Notes under the pieces: model-generated
Databases searched by the model: none
What the model was told of the DNA's origin: nothing
Seen by the model: only the letters and a program-made list of their open reading frames with translations
Shown here: piece by piece, positions 35,675 through 44,912 of the stretch
Layout: each line of letters opens with the position of its first letter
Position numbering within the stretch: the first letter of the stretch is position 1
Translations under genes and position numbers: made by a program
Assembly: GCF_027942295.1 (NCBI RefSeq)
Contig: NZ_CP101416.1
Span: 4,078,501-4,142,500 of the forward strand
Source: Pseudanabaena sp. Chao 1811
Lineage (GTDB): Bacteria > Cyanobacteriota > Cyanobacteriia > Pseudanabaenales > Pseudanabaenaceae
Length of the DNA stretch: 64,000 nt
Direction: 5' to 3'

Positions 35675-36373
35675 ATGAAAAAATTTATTGCTTTATCTCT
35701 TTTATGTGGTGCTACAAGTGGAGCCTTTTTGGCAGTGTCGCCAAGTTCTGCTCAGACTGTTCCAATTATCGGCGGAACCCTTAATACGGTAAACACTGGT
35801 AAGTTTTTTAAATTCCCCACTAGTCTTACTAGCTCTACTCTGCTCACTCCTCTTGGTATTGTCACTGTTGATAGCAATGGGTTTAATGGTTCTCTGAGTA
35901 ATACTTTTACATTACCAATTATCGGCAAGAATACTGTTTCTTCTAAAGTGACCTCATCTGCTATCAGTGATAGTAATCCTTTTGGTAAAGGTATTCTCGT
36001 TATAGGCGTTTTTAAAGTCACGAACTCTTTAGTATTTACTGGTACTACTAATGGGACGAGTCCAAATGGAGCGTTTACAGATGCCCCTACAACTATCAAT
36101 GCGCGTATTCGTATTTCAGGATTTCCTATCCCTACACCATCTACCTATGCAGCTACAGTTACAGGTGGTTCGATTACACTTCCTGTTCCAGTCGTAGTTC
36201 CTGCTCCTATAACTTGCACTGGCTGCCTGATCGTCCGCCCTAATCTATTGGTTTCTAATGCAACATTGCTATCTTCAGATTTGCAAGAGTCTGAATATCG
36301 TCAAGAATATACAGAAGATTTTTCAACATCGCATTTTAAAGACAGTCGTGTTCTTTTCCTAGAGGATAAATAA
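35675..36373 (+). CDS. exported protein of unknown function
   Basis: 232 residues. Clear signal peptide (MKKFIALSLLCGATSGAFLA ... SSAQT, cleavage near 27). The mature part is Thr/Ser/Gly-rich and beta-like, with Val-Pro-rich stretches (SITLPVPVVVPAPITCTG). A CTGC pair near 184-187 could bind metal or form a disulfide. The last ~40 residues are charged and look added on (SEYRQEYTEDFSTSHFKD). No domain recognised. Followed by a palindrome with T-run. Confidence 0.62.
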   Translation: MKKFIALSLLCGATSGAFLAVSPSSAQTVPIIGGTLNTVNTGKFFKFPTSLTSSTLLTPLGIVTVDSNGFNGSLSNTFTLPIIGKNTVSSKVTSSAISDSNPFGKGILVIGVFKVTNSLVFTGTTNGTSPNGAFTDAPTTINARIRISGFPIPTPSTYAATVTGGSITLPVPVVVPAPITCTGCLIVRPNLLVSNATLLSSDLQESEYRQEYTEDFSTSHFKDSRVLFLEDK

Positions 36374-36400
36374 TCAATACCAAAATTTCTATTTTTGATT

Positions 36401-36438
36401 AGCAGAAAAAGAAGCGATCGCTTCTTTTTCTGCTTTTA
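36401..36438 (+). terminator. hairpin with HIP1 centre
   Basis: AGCAGAAAAAGAAGCGATCG / CTTCTTTTTCTGCT, perfect palindrome centred on GCGATCGC and followed by TTTT. Likely terminator between the two convergent genes. Confidence 0.7.
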
Positions 36439-36483
36439 TTTGTTGGAGTTCCCATAATGGTATTGCCATTGTAGGAACAGGTA

Positions 36484-38802
36484 CTACCATGAGATAAATT
36501 CAGGAAACTTCTTCGCAAGTTCTGTAATCGCAGGGCAAATTGGTGCGTTTTCAGTACGATTCTCTAAAGTATTCCAACTAAAGGGAGCCGATTGTGCTGC
36601 TGATAGCCATAACAACTTTTTCGCACGGGTCATTCCCACATAGAGCAGACGAAACTCCTCCGCCTGCTTGAGATAACTACATTGTTTCCAAGCTTCCTCA
36701 GGATTGGGAACTCGCTCATGATGCACGATCGCTCGAATCTGTGCCCTTGCTACTTCGGGCAAACCAAAATCCCCTAGAAACTTGACGGATTCAGGGATAT
36801 AGGCTTCCCCCGGACAAATGCGTTTATGCAGAAAGGGCATGAAGACCACATCCCAATCTAGACCCTTAGCCTTATGTAGACTAATAATCGTCAACTGTCC
36901 AGCAGTCATATAGCGCCCTTCTAGATTCTCATCTTCCACCGCTTCAAAGTTCTCAGATTCGACAATTTCCTTTAATTCCGCAATCACCGTTTGCATGGAG
37001 TAATTGCCCACAAGCTGTTGATTGAGGCGATCGCCTAATTTGTCGGCTGTAGCCAAGAGTCCCGCTTCGTCATCATAGAGAGTAAAGGCGATAAATGGAA
37101 TCAGGTTATAGAGAGGAAGTTCAATCTTGGCGCGGAGTAAAGCTTTGCATTTCGATTGAGCATCTTGAGCAAGTGGCGTTAGGGCAGGATCTAACAATGT
37201 AGGGTAGAGGAACTTTTCGGGATTGCTAGCGAGAGCATTTAAGTCTTGCTGGGAAGATATCTTCAGGCGATCTTTGAGAACCTCTAGAGCAGATTTGAGA
37301 TTGTCGGGTGAATGAGGACGCTCCATAAATTGCAAAATTGCCAACATGTCCATTGGCACACGCGATCGGCGATCGCTCTGTTCGACATCATAGATTTTAA
37401 TGTCATGCTCCTTGGTCAGCCATGCTAAAGCCTCCGCCACAAAGCGACCTTGATTATGTTGGCGCACTAAAATCGCCATGCTGAGTTTCGGATCTTGATC
37501 ATGCAGTTGCTTAATCCGTAAACCAATCAACTCAATTTCATGTTCAATATCATCAACTATATTGGGCAAATAGATTTCTACACCCTTGCCAATGGGTTCA
37601 GGATTAGCATTCGCCTGTGGATCATCTACATCTACAGGATGAATTCTTTGTTGACGAAATGGCTTTTCTAATTTGGCATATTCGGAATGATTGACCCAGT
37701 GCAAAACGTAATTAGCGGATCGCATCACATTGACAGTGCTACGTCCTGCTTGATCGAGAGTAGAGAGCTGTGAATTGAGTTGGCAGCGATCGCAGAATTC
37801 ATTAAAAAAGCGTGGATCGGCAGTGGTAAATGTGGAATTAATCGCCTGATTCGGATCACCGACGCGCATCAAATTTTTAATACCCTCACCCCCAGCCCCT
37901 CTCTCTGAGGGAGAGGGGAGTAATAAAGATTCCTCCCCATCTCCTTCAGGGAGAGAGGAGTAGGGAGTAAGGGCAAGAATCTCCAACAGATCAGTTTGTA
38001 ATGGGGAAGAATCCTGTGCTTCATCCTCAAATACAGCAAAAACTCTTTCCTGCCAATATTTACGAATACTGTCATTTTTTAATACTCGCAATGCACCCAA
38101 AATCATATCGTCATAGTCGATCGCTCCTTCTTGCCGCAATAGGCGCTCATAGGTTTCATAAAGCCCTGCGGCAATTTCTAAAATAGTGCCCCCATCAGGC
38201 GATTCAGCTTGGCGCAAATCCTCTGGCGTTAATTCAGAACTTTTTGCCGTAGCGATCGCTTCTCTCGCTAAGCTTGGCAAAACATCGGTGCGTAATACAG
38301 TCTGCCGCCGCAAGCGTTCCGTATCTTCCCCATCAAAGCTTCTCCCTTCGAGCAGTAGATCGTATAGTTTTGGATTCTCTTTTACCCAAAGATTCGTAGC
38401 ATTGCGAATTAAGCGCTGTTTTTGAGATTCAGAAACAATGATTGTTTCACCTGCGCCAAATCCTGATAATTCACGATGATTGCTCGCAATGGTATATGCC
38501 AAGCTATGCAAAGTACTAACAGTAAAAGCACTTTGGGGCAATCGCAAATTTTTTAAATGTTCCGATACTTTTTTGCGAATGTTGCTGACTGCTGATCGCG
38601 TAAAGGTGACAATCACCAATTGCTTTTGGCGATGTAAGTTGAAATTAGCGATCGCGATCGCGGCAGCAACTGCCATGCCCGTTGACTTTCCCGCCCCTGG
38701 CACTGCGGATACGGCAAGCTCGCCCCCCTGCCAGTCTGCCATCGTTTGCTGCCCCTTGCGGAGTGTTTTGCGTAATTCGTTGAGAGCTTCGGGCAAGACC
38801 AT
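36484..38802 (-). CDS. UvrD/Rep-type (SF1A) DNA helicase
   Basis: 772 residues. Motif I SAVPGAGKST (residues 32-41), Ia VTFTRSAVSNIRKKV, II VFEDEAQDSSPLQTDLL, III/IV region RVGDPNQAI, V SLHKAKGLDWDVVFMP, VI LLYVGMTRAKKLLWLS. It unwinds DNA 3'-5' using ATP; no fused nuclease domain. Between motif II and GDPNQAI, residues ~280-307 are encoded by the palindromic repeat (SLLLPSPSERGAGGEG). Transcribed eight bases after the DUF29 gene, so the two form an operon. Confidence 0.93.
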   Translation of the reverse strand: MVLPEALNELRKTLRKGQQTMADWQGGELAVSAVPGAGKSTGMAVAAAIAIANFNLHRQKQLVIVTFTRSAVSNIRKKVSEHLKNLRLPQSAFTVSTLHSLAYTIASNHRELSGFGAGETIIVSESQKQRLIRNATNLWVKENPKLYDLLLEGRSFDGEDTERLRRQTVLRTDVLPSLAREAIATAKSSELTPEDLRQAESPDGGTILEIAAGLYETYERLLRQEGAIDYDDMILGALRVLKNDSIRKYWQERVFAVFEDEAQDSSPLQTDLLEILALTPYSSLPEGDGEESLLLPSPSERGAGGEGIKNLMRVGDPNQAINSTFTTADPRFFNEFCDRCQLNSQLSTLDQAGRSTVNVMRSANYVLHWVNHSEYAKLEKPFRQQRIHPVDVDDPQANANPEPIGKGVEIYLPNIVDDIEHEIELIGLRIKQLHDQDPKLSMAILVRQHNQGRFVAEALAWLTKEHDIKIYDVEQSDRRSRVPMDMLAILQFMERPHSPDNLKSALEVLKDRLKISSQQDLNALASNPEKFLYPTLLDPALTPLAQDAQSKCKALLRAKIELPLYNLIPFIAFTLYDDEAGLLATADKLGDRLNQQLVGNYSMQTVIAELKEIVESENFEAVEDENLEGRYMTAGQLTIISLHKAKGLDWDVVFMPFLHKRICPGEAYIPESVKFLGDFGLPEVARAQIRAIVHHERVPNPEEAWKQCSYLKQAEEFRLLYVGMTRAKKLLWLSAAQSAPFSWNTLENRTENAPICPAITELAKKFPEFISW
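37880..37974. repeat. palindromic repeat inserted in frame in the helicase gene
   Basis: Full-length type: CCCTCACCCCCAGCCCCTCT, then a second hairpin (CTCCCCATCTCCTTCAGGGAG) and AGTAGGGAGTAAGGGC. It is translated within the helicase, between motif II and the next conserved motif. Confidence 0.82.
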
Positions 38803-38810
38803 AGCAGTAC

Positions 38811-39269
38811 TTAATTAGGTAGAAAATCTGGATCTAAAACTTGCTCCTGTGTATAGGGACAAGTATTAGGGAAAGTTTTTTTAGAAATACCTGTTTCGCT
38901 ACTAGCTAACTGAATTGCACCTGCATAGGCATCATCAAATATTTCTGCAAAGTATCGTTTGAGGCTTGGAGATTCAGTAAAGGCATCTGCGATTCGCAAG
39001 CGATGTTCAATGATACTAGACTGCCAACTTCTACTCCGATGACTAGGTTGATATTGCCATTTTAGTAAGTGCTGTAGGACGGTTCTCAGATTGCTTTTCA
39101 AGCTACTACGTGTACTTTTCCCCATGTCAGCAATTTCTTCAATAATATTGTCCCAGTCGATCGCTGTTAAGTCCCGCGATCGCAATTTGGTTAAGGTTAG
39201 TTCAACCCATGCGAGATAGTCCGTCTCGTATAGATTGGCAAGTTCTGGTTTTAGAGTTTTTTGGGACAT
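38811..39269 (-). CDS. DUF29 family protein
   Basis: 152 residues from ATG 39269; the frame is open 40 codons upstream, but the extension is a hydrophobic non-family sequence. Signature: LYETDYLAWVELTLTKLRSR, DWDNIIEEIADMGKSTRSSL and HLLKWQYQPSHRSRSWQSSI. DUF29 proteins are abundant in cyanobacteria and have no known function. Upstream of the helicase in one transcription unit. Confidence 0.88.
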   Translation of the reverse strand: MSQKTLKPELANLYETDYLAWVELTLTKLRSRDLTAIDWDNIIEEIADMGKSTRSSLKSNLRTVLQHLLKWQYQPSHRSRSWQSSIIEHRLRIADAFTESPSLKRYFAEIFDDAYAGAIQLASSETGISKKTFPNTCPYTQEQVLDPDFLPN

Positions 39270-39360
39270 CGTTTGTCTACTCTTGGAATAGTTACTCTTG
39301 AAAAATGGTTGGTAGAACTCCTTTAGTTTAATTATAGCGATGACTATGCTGAATATATAA

Positions 39361-39397
39361 ATAGAGAGTTGCGGCGCTTTGCGCCGCAACTCTCTAT
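39361..39397. repeat. palindrome between divergent genes
   Basis: ATAGAGAGTTGCGGCGC-TTT-GCGCCGCAACTCTCTAT, perfect 17-bp stem. It lies between the divergent DUF29 and PmbA genes, so a terminator role is unlikely here; regulatory or repeat origin is possible. Confidence 0.72.
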
Positions 39398-39497
39398 TGT
39401 TTTTTACAGGCTATAGCTATAGGCTATAAAATTTTTTGGATTTTAGATTGCTATGATATTAATAAGCAACGAAAAATTAAAAACGAATAAAGGGTTT

Positions 39498-40862
39498 ATG
39501 TCATCAGCGCTCAGTGTAGAAAAATTAGTCTCCGATGCCAAAGAGACCGCTAGCAAATTAGGAATTAAAAAATTTGATATTTACGGCGCGATCGTCGATG
39601 AAACTAGCGCTGAAGTCGATAGTAGCGCACCCAAACAAGTATCCGCATCCAATCGCGCCAGCATCACCGTGCGCGTCTGGAATGACGAGGGAACTGTCGG
39701 CGTTACTTCCACTACCAATATCGATCGCGTTGGCTTAGAACTTGCTCTCCAAAGCGCCCATGAAGCTAGTTTCTTTGGTGCTAAAGAAAATATTCCTGAT
39801 TTTAGTCCCGAAGCGATCGCTGATATTCCTGCCCGCGAAACACAAACTGCACCTCAAACAGCGATCGAGCAACTCGTAGAAACACTTTTGGGTGCTGAGA
39901 AGGAATTGTTAGATGCACATCCTGCGATCGCAGGGGTTCCCTATAATGGACTTTCTCAACAGGATCTCAGCCGATTCTATCTCAATAGTGATGGCGCAAT
40001 GCGAAATGAAAGTAGTTCCTATAGCTCCATTTATCTCTATACTAAAACCGAAGAAGAAGGTAGAAAACCTCGCAGTGCAGGAGCCTATCGCATTAGCCGC
40101 GACTTTGCGAGTTTAGATGTTAAGGGCTGTATTGAGGAAACTGCTGAGAAAACAATTAGCCATTTGAACTATGACAAAATCAAATCTGGCAAATACTTAG
40201 TCGTATTTTCTCCCGAAGCATTTCTGAGCTTGATTAGTGCGTTCTCTAGTCTCTTCAATGCCCAAAGTATTCTCGATAAAAACAGTCTCTCCACACCCGA
40301 ATCGATTGGTACTCAGATTGCCTCACCCCTGCTAAATGTGAGCGATGATGAACTCCATGTAGGCAATATCGGCGCATCTACCTTTGATGGTGAAGGAACG
40401 CCCACTCGCCGCATTCCTTTAATCGTAAATGGAGTTTTAACTAATTTCATCCATAGTTCTGTAACTGCAAAACGCTTAAATGCTCAACCGACGGGTAATG
40501 GGAGTGTTGGCGCAAAGGTTTCTGTCAGCCCCAACTTCTTCCATATTGAGCGTAGTGAAGCTGCTAATTCTACCAATGAGAAAGTCTATGACTTAGCAAC
40601 GGTTGAGAATGTAATTTTGATTGATGATTTGCAAGCGCTCCATGCGGGTGTACAAGCATCGCAGGGTTCTTTCTCGCTGCCCTTTGATGGTTGGTTAGTG
40701 AATAAAGGCGATCGCATGAGTATCGAGGCAGCAACGGTCGCTGGTGATATTTTGGAATTGCTCAAGGCGATCGTCTATGTCGAACCAGAGGTAAAAATTA
40801 CCCCATCAGGTGTGTCTCCTCAAGTATGGGTTGAAGGGCTTTCAATTACAGGTGAAGCCTAA
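39498..40862 (+). CDS. TldD/PmbA family protein (TldE-like)
   Basis: 454 residues. ATG 39498 fits with AAAGGG upstream; the ATG at 39453 lacks a ribosome site. Family features are the NRASITVRVWNDEGTVGVTS strand region, LNSDGAMRNESSSYSSIYLY, and the C-terminal GQ-like block PFDGWLVNKGDRMSIEAATV. TldD/TldE form a heterodimeric zinc peptidase that processes small peptides; the zinc-binding HExxxH motif of TldD is absent, so this is the TldE/PmbA-type partner. TldD is not in the window. Confidence 0.88.
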   Translation: MSSALSVEKLVSDAKETASKLGIKKFDIYGAIVDETSAEVDSSAPKQVSASNRASITVRVWNDEGTVGVTSTTNIDRVGLELALQSAHEASFFGAKENIPDFSPEAIADIPARETQTAPQTAIEQLVETLLGAEKELLDAHPAIAGVPYNGLSQQDLSRFYLNSDGAMRNESSSYSSIYLYTKTEEEGRKPRSAGAYRISRDFASLDVKGCIEETAEKTISHLNYDKIKSGKYLVVFSPEAFLSLISAFSSLFNAQSILDKNSLSTPESIGTQIASPLLNVSDDELHVGNIGASTFDGEGTPTRRIPLIVNGVLTNFIHSSVTAKRLNAQPTGNGSVGAKVSVSPNFFHIERSEAANSTNEKVYDLATVENVILIDDLQALHAGVQASQGSFSLPFDGWLVNKGDRMSIEAATVAGDILELLKAIVYVEPEVKITPSGVSPQVWVEGLSITGEA

Positions 40863-40865
40863 AAA

Positions 40866-41014
40866 TAACGCGAGTTCGGGATAATTTGAAACTGGATTTG
40901 AGAGAGGGTTTGCTACGCAAACCCTCTCTCAAATCCCAAAAGTAAAAGCCTTGCTACGCAAGGCTTTTACTTTTGAGATTTTAAAATTTGCCAGCTTAAC
41001 CCAAACTGACGTTA
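40866..41014. repeat. TIR-bounded double-hairpin element, copy 4
   Basis: TAACGCGAGTTCGGGATAAT to the complement of TAACGTCAGTTTGGGTTAAG. Inside, TTTGAGAGAGGGTTTGC-TAC-... and AAAAGTAAAAGCCTTGC-TAC-... are perfect hairpins. It starts just after the pmbA stop. Confidence 0.88.
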
Positions 41015-41051
41015 AAAATAAGATAGGCGCGTAAAACGCGCCTATTCATGA

Positions 41052-41435
41052 TCAATTTTTGGCATTGTATAGGTTGGTATTTTTCATTTGAGCGCCATCA
41101 AAGAGAGTCTCTTGCAAATTTGCCCAACTTAAATTCGCTCCCCGTAAATCAGCCCCACGCAGATCTGCCTTGCGTAAATCAGCCCCTTTCAGATTGGCAT
41201 GACGGAGGTTTGCACGATGGAGATCGGCACTATTTAAATTGGCATAGCTCAAATCTGCCCCAGTGAGGTTAGCTCTACAGAGTTTGGCATTGGCAAAATT
41301 AGTTTTGCTCATTAAGGCATGGCTAAAGTCAACTTTGTGTAAATCGATCGCTTTTAAATCAGCACCCACAAGATCGATATTAGAAAATACCTTTCGCCCC
41401 GCTCGATATAGCTGCAAAAATTCCTTAGCATCCAT
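41052..41435 (-). CDS. pentapeptide-repeat protein
   Basis: 127 residues. From about residue 25 to 118 it repeats A(D/N)LxxA (ANLTGADLSYANLNSADLHR and so on), forming a right-handed quadrilateral beta-helix. No signal peptide. Such proteins are common in cyanobacteria with diverse or unknown roles. AATGGATGC start context is weak. Confidence 0.9.
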   Translation of the reverse strand: MDAKEFLQLYRAGRKVFSNIDLVGADLKAIDLHKVDFSHALMSKTNFANAKLCRANLTGADLSYANLNSADLHRANLRHANLKGADLRKADLRGADLRGANLSWANLQETLFDGAQMKNTNLYNAKN

Positions 41436-41719
41436 TACTTGCTTAGCCTAGGCAAAATTTATGAGAACAGTTGAGTGTAGTTGAAATAACTTGTATTTCG
41501 CCAGAGTCTAATATAGCGTTTCTCCGACTATTAAAGTAATAGCCCTACAATAAATTGCGTACTAAAAGTTTAAACCTAAGAAGAGAGGGGGCGCGATGCG
41601 CCCCTTCCTATAGCAGTTTTTGATAAAAAGAACCACAAGAAATTTTTTAAAAGCGTTGCTTTGCAACGCTTTTAAAAAATTTCTTGGTTCGAGTTTGAGC
41701 GCAAAGCGCTGTAAAGTCA
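41436..41719. other. intergenic region with palindromes
   Basis: 284 bases, no ORF. Contains AGGGGGCGC-GAT-GCGCCCCTTCC (about 41585-41608), GAACCACAAGAAATTTTTTA ... GCGTTGC-TTT-GCAACGC (41630-41690, long near-perfect stem) and AGCGC-AAA-GCGCT (about 41698-41711). Confidence 0.65.
41630..41690. repeat. long palindrome
   Basis: A 29-bp stem with centre GTTGC-TTT-GCAAC and one mismatch. It lies upstream of the pentapeptide gene and downstream of the small membrane protein, both on the minus strand. Confidence 0.75.
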
Positions 41720-42091
41720 TTAGGAATCGAGATCTAGTGCTGCTGAGCCGCCCCGTTCTAGTTCAATTAACATTTTTCCTAATTGCCGCCACACAAGGAG
41801 CGCAATCCCAAAAGTGATGGGAATTGCGACTATATAGCCAAATATTGCAGGAAATCCAAATACTTCTAGTCCTGTTGACATAAATACAGCAATGCTAAGG
41901 GTCATGCCAAGGTAAGGGACTTTGATACTTGAGCTTTTGAGCTCTAGGATTGTGCGCGAGGATTTATTGGTTGACCAAGCTTTAACTAGATTGCGTAAAG
42001 TCACTTCAAAGGCTCGACCACAGGCAAGACCAGCAACGAGGGAGAGCATAAACAACAAATAAGGAGGATCAGAAGGAAAGTAGTAATTCAC
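41720..42091 (-). CDS. conserved small membrane protein
   Basis: 123 residues with three or four hydrophobic stretches (about 9-27, 55-75, 78-100). PPYLLFMLSLVAGLACGRAFE and LGMTLSIAVFMSTGLEVFG look like a conserved cyanobacterial core. No domain recognised. It is downstream of the chorismate-utilising enzyme on the same strand, 36 bases away, so cotranscription is likely. Confidence 0.68.
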   Translation of the reverse strand: MNYYFPSDPPYLLFMLSLVAGLACGRAFEVTLRNLVKAWSTNKSSRTILELKSSSIKVPYLGMTLSIAVFMSTGLEVFGFPAIFGYIVAIPITFGIALLVWRQLGKMLIELERGGSAALDLDS

Positions 42092-42127
42092 GGGTATATA
42101 AATTTGGGGAGTACTTGGAGTATGTTT

Positions 42128-43489
42128 TTATCTTACTAGCCCAAGCGCAGCTAGTTGCGCTTGAGCTTTTTGCAAAGATTCGTGCCATTCGCGATCGCTA
42201 ATACTATCAGCGACGATACCTGCACCGACCTGTCCCCAAATATGATCGTTGGTCTTTAGCAAAGTCCGAATCAAGATATTGAGATCCATATTGCCACGTT
42301 TGTCGATATAACCACAGGAGCCATAAAACAAACTACGTCGTTGAGGTTCTAGCTTCTCGATAATTTCCATACAGCGCACCTTAGGACAGCCTGTAATCGT
42401 TCCCCCCGGAAAAGTTGCACGAATCAGATCCACAAAATTGCGATCGCCTCGTAATGTCCCCACCACATTACTAACGAGGTGCATCACATGACTGTAACGC
42501 TCGATCACTAATAATTCATCAACTTTAACGCTTCCCCATGCACATACCTTGCCTAGATCATTGCGTTCTAAGTCAACGAGCATAATATGTTCGGCTTGCT
42601 CCTTGATGCAGGCAAGTAATTCTTGTTCAAGTTCTAGATCCTGTTGCTCAGTTTTGCCTCGTGGTCTCGTACCTGCGATCGGACGAGTTTCGGCATGGCG
42701 ATCGCGCAAACTCACGAGACGCTCTGGTGAGACACTGATCACTTCGCCCCAAGTGGTGCGCCAATAGCTAGCAAAGGGTGATGGATTGATTTTTTGTAAA
42801 TGACGGTATAGTTGCCATCCATCCGATGCCCAAGGATAGCCATATCGCATTGAGAGATTTGCCTGAAAAATATCACCCGCATAGATATGCTGCTTGGCAG
42901 TTTCTACCATTGCTTCATAACCTTGTTTTTCTGGTGAATAAGTTGGGTTAGCTTGACTGTGATCTTTACTAGCATAGGCAATGGGCTTAAGCCCATTGTT
43001 CTCTAAATTGCTAAGACGATCTCTTAATTCGTCTAGTTCATTGCGATCGCTAGCGGCTAGCCAAACAGTTTGAGTCTGATGATCGATGACCGCAAAACTA
43101 GCTGGCTCATACCAAAAGGCAACTGGGAATGGTAAATTGTCAGATTTGGTATAGGGCAAGCGCTCGATTTCCCATGCGAGGTCATAGCCTAGCCAGCCTA
43201 AATATCCTCCAGTGAAGGGTAAGTGATTTGGTAAATCAGGATCATTATTTGGAGCAGATTGCATCCACGATCGCAGTTTTTCTAGGCATGGCAAAATTTC
43301 ACCAACTTCAGGAGTCCAGATTTGCCGAGGTTTGCCTGCGGCGATCGAGTATCGAGCTAATTTTGAAGGAACTGTGGTGGGGCTTTCTAATAAAACTGTA
43401 ACTGGCTCATAGGCATAAAGTGATTCCCATAGATCTGCTCCCGTTATTTCAGTAGGTAGCGATCGCTGAAGCCACACCCAATCGGTCAT
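42128..43489 (-). CDS. chorismate-utilising synthase component I (PabB/TrpE family)
   Basis: 453 residues, the length of PabB. The chorismate-binding domain has ETRPIAGTRPRG, LVDLERNDLGKVCAWGSVKV, ATFPGGTITGCPKVRCMEII and YGSCGYI. It transfers the amido group from a glutamine amidotransferase partner onto chorismate. The PGGTITGCPK block is PabB-like, while Ala in PIAGT, where PabB usually has a catalytic Lys, is TrpE-like. Aminodeoxychorismate versus anthranilate synthase therefore stays open. No amidotransferase gene is adjacent. Confidence 0.85.
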   Translation of the reverse strand: MTDWVWLQRSLPTEITGADLWESLYAYEPVTVLLESPTTVPSKLARYSIAAGKPRQIWTPEVGEILPCLEKLRSWMQSAPNNDPDLPNHLPFTGGYLGWLGYDLAWEIERLPYTKSDNLPFPVAFWYEPASFAVIDHQTQTVWLAASDRNELDELRDRLSNLENNGLKPIAYASKDHSQANPTYSPEKQGYEAMVETAKQHIYAGDIFQANLSMRYGYPWASDGWQLYRHLQKINPSPFASYWRTTWGEVISVSPERLVSLRDRHAETRPIAGTRPRGKTEQQDLELEQELLACIKEQAEHIMLVDLERNDLGKVCAWGSVKVDELLVIERYSHVMHLVSNVVGTLRGDRNFVDLIRATFPGGTITGCPKVRCMEIIEKLEPQRRSLFYGSCGYIDKRGNMDLNILIRTLLKTNDHIWGQVGAGIVADSISDREWHESLQKAQAQLAALGLVR

Positions 43490-43620
43490 AGAGAGATTTC
43501 GTAAAGTACGGTTTTATTAAACCGTACTTTGGCAATGCAAAATGCTAACCAAATTGCAGTTTCCTAAGCTCAGTGGCATACTGGAAAACGATAAATCCTC
43601 AAACTGCAACCTAGAAATCT

Positions 43621-43806
43621 ATGAATCGCACCTTGTTTATCGGAATTCTCGTTGTAATTGGGTTGATGGTATTAGCGAGTTCATTACCGAATAGGTTCTA
43701 TGGCGCGAACGATCGCAAATTTATCATTATTACCATCGCGACTTGCATAGTTTCCGCGATCGGGCTAGCAATATTTTTCAGCGTTCCCTTTTTAACGGCA
43801 AACTAA
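43621..43806 (+). CDS. small two-segment membrane protein
   Basis: 61 residues with two hydrophobic helices at about 4-20 and 35-57, joined by a charged loop RFYGANDRKF. The ATG at 43621 lacks a strong ribosome site but the frame is clean. It resembles short cyanobacterial photosystem-associated or stress membrane peptides only in size. Function unknown. Confidence 0.62.
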   Translation: MNRTLFIGILVVIGLMVLASSLPNRFYGANDRKFIIITIATCIVSAIGLAIFFSVPFLTAN

Positions 43807-43827
43807 AAATCTTACGAAGCAAGGTTT

Positions 43828-44178
43828 TTAATACTTAGCCATATTCGGATCAACCCCATAGGCATAGGCATCAATCCCACCAGCAATATTTTTAACATTA
43901 GTAAAGCCTTGATTAATCAGCCACTGGCACATTTGCGCTGATCGCATTCCATGATGGCAAAGTACTAGTGTTTCAGCATGGGGATCAAATTTCTCTTTAA
44001 AATCAGTTGCCCATTGGTCATATTCACTGAGGGGCAAGATTGAAAACCCATCAATAGCAGCAATCTCCACTTCATCCCGTTCGCGCACGTCAATTAATTG
44101 TAAAGCTGGTTGATTCTCTGAGCGATCGCCAGCCAAACGTTCAGCGAGTTCTTGGACAGTAATTTGTATGATAGACAT
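43828..44178 (-). CDS. rhodanese-like sulfurtransferase
   Basis: 116 residues, one rhodanese domain. The active-site loop is LCHHGMRSAQ with Cys74; QLIDVRERDEVEIAAI and GFTNVKNIAGGIDAY are standard. Single-domain proteins carry persulfide sulfur, so thiosulfate or sulfur relay is plausible; partner unknown. Its 3' end faces the small membrane protein convergently. Confidence 0.92.
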   Translation of the reverse strand: MSIIQITVQELAERLAGDRSENQPALQLIDVRERDEVEIAAIDGFSILPLSEYDQWATDFKEKFDPHAETLVLCHHGMRSAQMCQWLINQGFTNVKNIAGGIDAYAYGVDPNMAKY

Positions 44179-44300
44179 ACGCGCACAATATCTCTCAAAA
44201 TATCTCTTAGGTATGAGTTAAAAACCTAGCACAAGTCTCCACTTTTAGCTCAAACTTAGATATTGCAGTTTCCCTATTACCGTAGAATCTGTCTAGACTA

Positions 44301-44768
44301 ATGAGCCAACCCATCGAAGAATTGTTGCAAGATCTCAAGAGCGAAGATGAAGATGTACGCGAGCGTGCTACTCAGGGTCTTTGGGAGATGTGGTTTATGC
44401 AAAAGGGGATGCAGGGTTTGCAGGTCTTGCGCCAAAGTCAGATGATGGCGGACAGTGGCAATGTACGTCAGGCAGAGTTAATGCTGACACAGTTGATTCA
44501 TGCTCAACCCGATTTTGTCGAAGCATGGAATCGTCGTGCAGTTTTGTTTTATATGCAGGGTGATTATAAACGCTCAATTAAGGATTGCCAAAAGGCTCTT
44601 GCCCTTAATCCTTACCATTTTGGAGCGGTGCATGGTTTGGGTTTATGCTATGCCGCGATCGGTAATTACCATGAAGCGATCGCCACTTTTCGTAGAGCAT
44701 TGGAAATTCAGCCCTATTCACTCACAAACCAAAAATTAATTCTTGAATGCACAGCAATGCTGAATTAA
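44301..44768 (+). CDS. tetratricopeptide-repeat protein
   Basis: 155 residues. Three or more TPR units from about residue 50: EAWNRRAVLFYMQGDYKRSI, YHFGAVHGLGLCYAAIGNYH and EAIATFRRALEIQPYS. The N-terminus (IEELLQDLKSEDEDVRERAT) is HEAT/Armadillo-like in style. Protein-binding scaffold; client unknown. Followed by a hairpin (44775-44805). Confidence 0.88.
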   Translation: MSQPIEELLQDLKSEDEDVRERATQGLWEMWFMQKGMQGLQVLRQSQMMADSGNVRQAELMLTQLIHAQPDFVEAWNRRAVLFYMQGDYKRSIKDCQKALALNPYHFGAVHGLGLCYAAIGNYHEAIATFRRALEIQPYSLTNQKLILECTAMLN

Positions 44769-44774
44769 TAGTAA

Positions 44775-44856
44775 TTCCCACAATGGTGCTGCCATCGTGG
44801 GAATCTAAAAATTTTGCTAGGTTTGCTAGCAGAGAGTTGCGGTGCAACTCTCTGCT
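44775..44856. repeat. two palindromes between TPR and STAND genes
   Basis: ATTCCCACAATGG / CCATCGTGGGAAT (44775-44805, one mismatch) and AGCAGAGAGTTGC-GGT-GCAACTCTCTGCT (44828-44856, perfect). They lie between convergent genes. Confidence 0.7.
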
Positions 44857-44912
44857 GTTTTTGGGGATTAGCACGTAACGCCCGCTATGCGGAGGACGTT
44901 ACATGTATATAT

